From: Acidimicrobiia bacterium
Lineage (GTDB): Bacteria; Actinomycetota; Acidimicrobiia; IMCC26256; JAENVU01
Reading direction: 5' to 3'
DNA: 38,433 nucleotides
NCBI GenBank assembly: GCA_025361725.1
Contig: JANYJV010000008.1
Coordinates: 1-38,433, forward strand
The position numbers were made by a program, and so were the translations under genes. Positions 34,597 through 38,433 of this stretch are shown here, one piece after another. Below the pieces are notes generated by a model, which made no database searches, was not told where the DNA came from, and saw nothing but the letters and a program-made list of their open reading frames with translations. Positions within the stretch are counted from its first letter, which is position 1; each line of letters begins with the position of its first letter.

Positions 34597-35592
34597 CTAC
34601 CTTCTGCCGGCGTCGAGGTTGGACTGCTCGGACTTGAGGTCGGACTCGTACATGCGGGTGACGAGTTCTTCGAAGCCGACCTTCGGGGTCCAGCCGAGCT
34701 TCTCGCGTGCCTTCGTCGCGTCGCCCAACAGGAGGTCGACCTCGGCGGGGCGGTCGAAGCGAGTGTCGTGATTCACGAACGGTTCCCAGTCGTCATACCC
34801 GGCGATCCGGAACGCCACTTCGAGGAACTCACGAATGGTGTGGGTCTCACCCGTCGCGATCACGTAGTCGTCGGGCTCATCCTGTTGAAGCATCAACCAC
34901 ATCGCCTCGACGTAGTCGCCGGCGTAGCCCCAGTCACGCGCGGAGTCGAGGTTGCCGAGACTGATCGTGTCTTGGATTCCCAACTTGATGCGCGCGAGTG
35001 AGTTGGTGATCTTGCGGGTGACGAACTCGAGGCCGCGCCGCTCGCTCTCGTGGTTGAACAGGATGCCGCTGCTCGCGTGCAGGTCATAGGACTCGCGGTA
35101 GTTCACCGTCATGTCGTGACCGAAGACCTTGGCCACCCCGTACGGCGAGCGCGGGTGAAACGGGGTGCTCTCCTTCTGCGGCGTCTCGCGAACTTTGCCG
35201 AACATCTCCGATGAACTCGCTTGGTAGAAGCGAATCGGGTTCTTGTCGGTGCCGCCGACGATGCGGATTGCTTCGAGCATGCGCAACACGCCAAGACCGG
35301 TGATCTCGGCCGTGAGCTCGGCTTGTTTGAACGAGAGTTGGACGAAGCTGATCGCCCCGAGGTTGTACACCTCGTCGGGCTGAACCTGCTCGACCGCGGC
35401 GATGAGCGACGGCAGGTCTCGGAGGTCGCCGCCGACGAGGTCGAGGCTCGGGTTCTCCTCCATGAGGAGCTTCGCCTTCGGGTTCGCCTGGCCCGCGATG
35501 AGACCGAAGACTTGATAGCCCTTCGAGGTCAAGAGCTGGCTCAGATATCGACCGTCCTGCCCGGTAATTCCGGTGATGAGCGCGCGCTTCAT
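34597..35592 (-). CDS. gmd: GDP-mannose 4,6-dehydratase-like NAD-dependent sugar dehydratase
   Basis: This 331-residue short-chain dehydratase makes the 4-keto-6-deoxy sugar from GDP-mannose in fucose, rhamnose and related pathways. The NADP site [12 protein letters not shown] (residues 6-17), the catalytic SSSE (S126-E129) and Y151-x3-K155 (YGVAK), the [17 protein letters not shown] block and the ETHTIREF block are all present. It is slightly short of the usual ~345-370. It has no linked fucose-synthase gene here. GAGAGGAA precedes the ATG, and a TAATCT -10 box (35624-35629) overlaps the upstream DUF3151 stop. Confidence 0.85.
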   Translation of the reverse strand: MKRALITGITGQDGRYLSQLLTSKGYQVFGLIAGQANPKAKLLMEENPSLDLVGGDLRDLPSLIAAVEQVQPDEVYNLGAISFVQLSFKQAELTAEITGLGVLRMLEAIRIVGGTDKNPIRFYQASSSEMFGKVRETPQKESTPFHPRSPYGVAKVFGHDMTVNYRESYDLHASSGILFNHESERRGLEFVTRKITNSLARIKLGIQDTISLGNLDSARDWGYAGDYVEAMWLMLQQDEPDDYVIATGETHTIREFLEVAFRIAGYDDWEPFVNHDTRFDRPAEVDLLLGDATKAREKLGWTPKVGFEELVTRMYESDLKSEQSNLDAGRR

Positions 35593-35623
35593 GCGTTCCT
35601 CTCGCCTGCGTGGGATCCGTCCC

Positions 35624-35629
35624 AGATTA
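35624..35629 (-). promoter_or_regulatory. Candidate -10 box of gmd
   Basis: TAATCT on the minus strand lies 31 bases before the ATG at 35592, with a ribosome site (GAGAGGAA) in the leader. It covers the DUF3151 stop codon. Confidence 0.4.
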
Positions 35630-36073
35630 GCCGTGAGGGTACGAAAAGCCCGAAGGATCGAGCTGCACGAGGAATTCCGCGCACCGTCGCGCTTCGTCGG
35701 TCTCGTGGATTGCATCGGCGCAACGGCGTAGTCCGTCGAGCGCGTGCAGGAAACCCACGTTCTCAGGGTGTGACCCTCGCACGTACCCCGATCCGCGCCA
35801 TCCGGACTGGCGGAGCTGGTCCAGACCGCGGTGGTAGCCCACCCGGTAGTAGGCGTAGGCCTCGATGTCGTCACGGGCGCAGTCGCCGAGCGCCGCCCAC
35901 GCGGTGACGCAGCGAGGCCGAGACGCGGCGAGAGATCGCAACTGCTCACGGCGGGCGTCGAGGTCGGGTTCCGCCGCCGCGGCTTCGAGCGCGTGCACCA
36001 CCTCGGGGGGATCGGCCGGGAGGACCGTTTCCGGGAGTCCGCCGCGATGAAGTCCGATGGGTTGGTCGCTCAT
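35627..36073 (-). CDS. DUF3151 family protein
   Basis: This 148-residue conserved actinobacterial protein of unknown function carries the family core: [56 protein letters not shown] in overlapping pieces, and the C-terminal [18 protein letters not shown]. It is predicted all-helical and TPR-like, with no membrane segment or signal. DUF3151 genes often sit among housekeeping genes. ATG at 36073 is chosen because TACATT lies six bases upstream; a longer open frame upstream overlaps the divergent phosphatase gene. Confidence 0.87.
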   Translation of the reverse strand: MSDQPIGLHRGGLPETVLPADPPEVVHALEAAAAEPDLDARREQLRSLAASRPRCVTAWAALGDCARDDIEAYAYYRVGYHRGLDQLRQSGWRGSGYVRGSHPENVGFLHALDGLRRCADAIHETDEARRCAEFLVQLDPSGFSYPHG

Positions 36074-36079
36074 GGCCGC

Positions 36080-36085
36080 AATGTA
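36080..36085 (-). promoter_or_regulatory. Leaderless -10 box of DUF3151 gene
   Basis: TACATT on the minus strand is six bases before the ATG at 36073. Confidence 0.5.
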
Positions 36086-36150
36086 TCGCTGGATGCGCGA
36101 TCGGCTTCGCTGCGTGGTGATCCGGCCGGACGATTCGAGTGACACACCGG

Positions 36151-36156
36151 TACGAT
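36151..36156 (+). promoter_or_regulatory. Leaderless -10 box of the phosphatase/DUF3090/SCO1664 operon
   Basis: TACGAT is seven bases before the GTG at 36164; no ribosome site is present. Confidence 0.5.
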
Positions 36157-36163
36157 CAACACT

Positions 36164-36880
36164 GTGACTCGCCCGACGACCCTCATCCTCGTTCGTCACG
36201 CCGTGACCGCGGAGACCGGCCCGAAACTCTCGGGCCGCAAGCCCGGGATCGATCTCTCGGACCTCGGGAACGAACAGGCGAAGAGTGCCGGTGATCGTCT
36301 GGCCGAGTTGCCGCTGACCGCGATCTACGCGAGCCCGATCGAACGAACGCAGCAGACCGCCGCGCACATCGCGGCCCATCACGACGTCCCCGTCACCGTG
36401 CTCGACGGCGTGATCGAGGCCGAGTACGGCGATTGGACCGGCGGCACGATCGCGGAACTCGCGAAGACCGATCTCTGGAAGACCGTGCAGCGGACTCCGT
36501 CACGCGCTCGGTTCCCGAACGGCGAGTCGATCGCGGAGATGCAGACCCGCATGGTGAGTGCGCTCGAGACCGTCGTCGAACGTCACCCCGGCGAGCTCGT
36601 GGTGGTCGTGTCCCATGCGGATCCGATCAAGGCTGCCATCGCGCACTTCACCGGGGTGCACCTGGATTTGTTCCAGCGCATCAGCGTGTCGCCGGCCTCG
36701 ATCACTGTGTTCTCGTTGGGCCCGCACGGCGCGATGTTGATGAAGTGCAACGACACCGGCTCGTTGGCGGAGTTGATCCCGGCCCCGGAGGCGGATGCAA
36801 GCGAAGACGCGGCCGCCACCGCCGACGCGCCTGAGGTCGGCGAGGAAACGGTCGAGGATCTCGAGGCGGCTCCGGCATGA
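36164..36880 (+). CDS. Histidine phosphatase, MSMEG_4193 type
   Basis: This 238-residue phosphoglycerate-mutase-fold phosphatase has the RHG-type motif LVRHAVT (R11-H12, with Ala in place of Gly after His), the second Arg in SPIERTQQTA, the acidic EAEYGDWTGG and the second catalytic His in VVSHADPIK. The C-terminal ~35 residues are acidic and Ala-rich. The substrate is not known for this subgroup. It is the first gene of a conserved actinobacterial trio; ATGA overlaps the DUF3090 gene. TACGAT seven bases before the GTG suggests a leaderless message. Confidence 0.88.
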   Translation: MTRPTTLILVRHAVTAETGPKLSGRKPGIDLSDLGNEQAKSAGDRLAELPLTAIYASPIERTQQTAAHIAAHHDVPVTVLDGVIEAEYGDWTGGTIAELAKTDLWKTVQRTPSRARFPNGESIAEMQTRMVSALETVVERHPGELVVVVSHADPIKAAIAHFTGVHLDLFQRISVSPASITVFSLGPHGAMLMKCNDTGSLAELIPAPEADASEDAAATADAPEVGEETVEDLEAAPA

Positions 36881-37389
36881 GCATCGTCGAACTCGACGGA
36901 GTGGATTCGCTCGGTGCCGGCGCCATCGGCGAGCCCGGTCAACGTGTCTTCTACATCCAGGCAGACAAGCGCGGAACAAGACTCACGGTGCTCGTGGAGA
37001 AGGAGCAGGTTGCGTTGCTCGCCGAGGAAGCCGTCGCCTTTCTCGATGGCATCGCGGACGACCATCCCGAACCACCCGGCGAGAGTTCGGCGGTCCACCC
37101 CAGTGCGGCCCAAGTCACCGAGCCCGCCGTGCCGTTGTTCCGAGCCCGCATGATCGGGTTGGGCTACGAGCCCGACCGCGGGTTGGTGTTGCTCGAACTC
37201 CGCGAGCACGCGGACGACGACGACGACGCGGAGGACGACGGTTACATCGCGCGGATCTTTGCCACGCGCGCGCAGGTCCGGGCCATGGCGGCGCGCGGGA
37301 TCGACGCCGTCGCGGGCGGGCGACCTCCGTGTCCGCTGTGCGAGTTCCCGATGGACCCGGCCGGTCATATCTGCCCCCGGTGGAATTGA
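36877..37389 (+). CDS. DUF3090 family protein
   Basis: This 170-residue conserved actinobacterial protein has no assigned function. It has an N-terminal beta-rich part (SIVELDGVDSLGAGAIGEPGQRVFYIQ in overlapping pieces), a central acidic loop (DDDDDAEDD) and a C-terminal zinc knuckle C152-x2-C155-x8-H164-x-C166, the family's usual end. Its start overlaps the phosphatase (ATGA) and its end overlaps the SCO1664 gene by ten bases, so all three are made together. No membrane segment is seen. Confidence 0.9.
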   Translation: MSIVELDGVDSLGAGAIGEPGQRVFYIQADKRGTRLTVLVEKEQVALLAEEAVAFLDGIADDHPEPPGESSAVHPSAAQVTEPAVPLFRARMIGLGYEPDRGLVLLELREHADDDDDAEDDGYIARIFATRAQVRAMAARGIDAVAGGRPPCPLCEFPMDPAGHICPRWN

Positions 37390-38099
37390 CCCCCGACGCG
37401 CCGGACGCGTTGCTCGACGACGGCATCATCGAAGTCGTCGGACACGTGGCCTGGTCCTCGAACGCCGCGCTCCTCGTCACGGTGCAACGTGACGGCCAGG
37501 AAACGCTCGCGGTGTACAAACCCCAGCGCGGCGAACGACCACTCTGGGATTTCCCCGAGGGTTCGTTGTGCCGGCGAGAGACTGCCGCGTACACCTTGAG
37601 CGAGGCGCTCGGATGGGGACTGATACCACGCACGATTCTGCGTGACGGTCCGTACGGGATCGGATCAGTGCAGCGGTTCGTCGACCACGATCCCGAAGAG
37701 CATTACTTCACGCTGCTCGAGGATCACGTGGACGCGTTCCTCCGGTTCGCGATCTTCGACGTGCTGGCGAACAACACCGATCGCAAGGGCGGGCATTGTC
37801 TGCGGGAGCGGTCGACGAATCGGATCTTTGGGATCGATCACGGGTTGACGTTCCACGTCGCGCCCAAGTTGCGCACGGTCATCTGGGACTTCGCCGGCGA
37901 GACGGTGCCAGGGGAACTGCTCACCGATGTCGCGCGCGTGCGCGCCGAGATGGATGGTGCGCTTGGTGAACGCTTCGGCGGATTGCTGTACCCGATGGAG
38001 GTGAACGCGCTCGTCGACCGGATCGACGACCTCCTCGCCGATCCTCGCCTCCCCGAACCCGATGAGGGCTACCACTCCGTCCCGTGGCCGATGATCTGA
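37380..38099 (+). CDS. SCO1664 family protein
   Basis: This 239-residue conserved actinobacterial protein shows signatures such as LAVYKPQRGERPLWDFP, ETAAYTLSEALGWGLIP, FDVLANNTDRKGGH and FGIDHGLTFH. The D-x4-N and IDHG elements resemble PI3/4-kinase- or HipA-like folds, so it may bind or use a nucleotide, but its function is not known. In many Actinobacteria this gene precedes mshC (mycothiol synthesis); here the next gene is an acyl ligase on the other strand, so that link is absent. GTG at 37380 is inside the DUF3090 gene. Confidence 0.88.
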   Translation: MELTPDAPDALLDDGIIEVVGHVAWSSNAALLVTVQRDGQETLAVYKPQRGERPLWDFPEGSLCRRETAAYTLSEALGWGLIPRTILRDGPYGIGSVQRFVDHDPEEHYFTLLEDHVDAFLRFAIFDVLANNTDRKGGHCLRERSTNRIFGIDHGLTFHVAPKLRTVIWDFAGETVPGELLTDVARVRAEMDGALGERFGGLLYPMEVNALVDRIDDLLADPRLPEPDEGYHSVPWPMI

Positions 38100-38202
38100 A
38101 CGTCACTTCGGCGTCTCCGCTCGCGCTCCGTCACGTTGCCCGACCGTTGCTCGCTCCGACGCTGCTCGCCTCCGCAAGCTCCGGCTCGGGCGTGCCGGGC
38201 CG
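38100..38202. other. Intergenic region with GAGGCGAGC-type repeat
   Basis: The convergent gap between SCO1664 and the acyl ligase contains GCTGCTCGCCTCCGC (38161-38175). Its reverse complement is found exactly at 21042-21056, with CCCGAGC nearby in both. It looks like a dispersed intergenic repeat. No clear terminator is seen. Confidence 0.45.
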
Positions 38203-38433
38203 CTACACCGGTTCGAGGATGTCGCTGAGGTAGCGGTCCCGACACAACGAGCGCTGGAGTTTCCCCGACGAGGTTTTCGGCAGCGTGCCCGGCGCGACGA
38301 GCACGATCACCGTGGGCGGAATCCCGATCGCATCGGTGACCCGCTCGGCGACGGCCGAGCGGACCGGATCGGTGAGGACCTCGACGCGCGTCTCCGCCAC
38401 GACGACGATGGATTCCCGACCGCGTCGCCCCGT
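38203..38433 (-). CDS. Acyl-CoA/acyl-AMP ligase C-terminus, cut by window edge
   Basis: The frame is open to the window end and reads GRESIVVVAE, then GIPPTVIVLVAPGTLPKTSSGKLQR in overlapping pieces. This is the C-terminal subdomain of AMP-forming ligases, with the catalytic lysine in the TSSGKLQRS block. About 76 residues are visible; the ATP and adenylation domains lie outside the window. The SSGKLQRSLCRDRYL ending is common in FadD-like and fatty-acyl-AMP ligases. The acyl substrate cannot be told. Confidence 0.8.
   Translation of the reverse strand, partial: TGRRGRESIVVVAETRVEVLTDPVRSAVAERVTDAIGIPPTVIVLVAPGTLPKTSSGKLQRSLCRDRYLSDILEPV

Noticed and set aside
1..38433. CRISPR arrays, rRNA genes, insertion sequences
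   Set aside because: No regular spaced repeats, rRNA-like sequence or transposase was found on either strand.

Overview
The window is GC-rich bacterial DNA that reads as chromosome from a high-GC actinobacterium. Three things point there: two Rpf-type transglycosylases, a DUF3151 gene, and the run MSMEG_4193-type phosphatase / DUF3090 / SCO1664, which is typical of Actinobacteria. An Acidimicrobiia-like lineage is possible, but the sequence alone does not prove it. Several genes carry single-base frame breaks, so some pseudogene calls could be assembly errors.

Left end (1-4050) is an accessory island. Two related ~190-bp direct repeats (1214-1404 and 3768-3957) each end in the 3' half of a tRNA-Arg gene, starting at the anticodon loop, as integrase attachment sites do. 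Short direct repeats beside them look like integrase arm sites. Between the copies lie a HigA-type antitoxin, its frame-broken toxin and a Fic AMP-transferase. Left of copy 1 is a cysteine-rich protein with a HEPN-like R-x4-H motif. No integrase is visible.

4057-9563 holds a CYTH-CHAD polyphosphate-type protein, a decayed ParA ATPase, a metallophosphoesterase and an ABC exporter pair. 9612-16321 is envelope-oriented: a secreted beta-helix protein, a membrane glycosyltransferase, Ig-like remnants, a solute-binding lipoprotein and a broken delta-60-repeat surface protein.

16394-22963 contains a sulfatase/phosphonate monoester hydrolase, two overlapping transglycosylase genes with a perfect CRP-type site upstream, an ABC1/UbiB kinase, an Fpg/Nei glycosylase and lgt. 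22916-28466 (minus strand) is a probable operon: a GT2-GtrA polyprenyl-phosphate glycosyltransferase, a GT39 transferase, and an OmpR-type regulator with its histidine kinase. 28612-31945 is a MacB/FtsX-type ABC pair.

31964-38433 is mainly housekeeping: a DUF6687-like protein, purE divergent from a nitronate monooxygenase, a GDP-mannose 4,6-dehydratase-like gene, DUF3151, the phosphatase/DUF3090/SCO1664 operon, and the end of an acyl-CoA/AMP ligase.

The main whole-window signal is leaderless transcription. About ten genes have a TANNNT -10 box placed 6-9 bases before the start codon, with no Shine-Dalgarno sequence.
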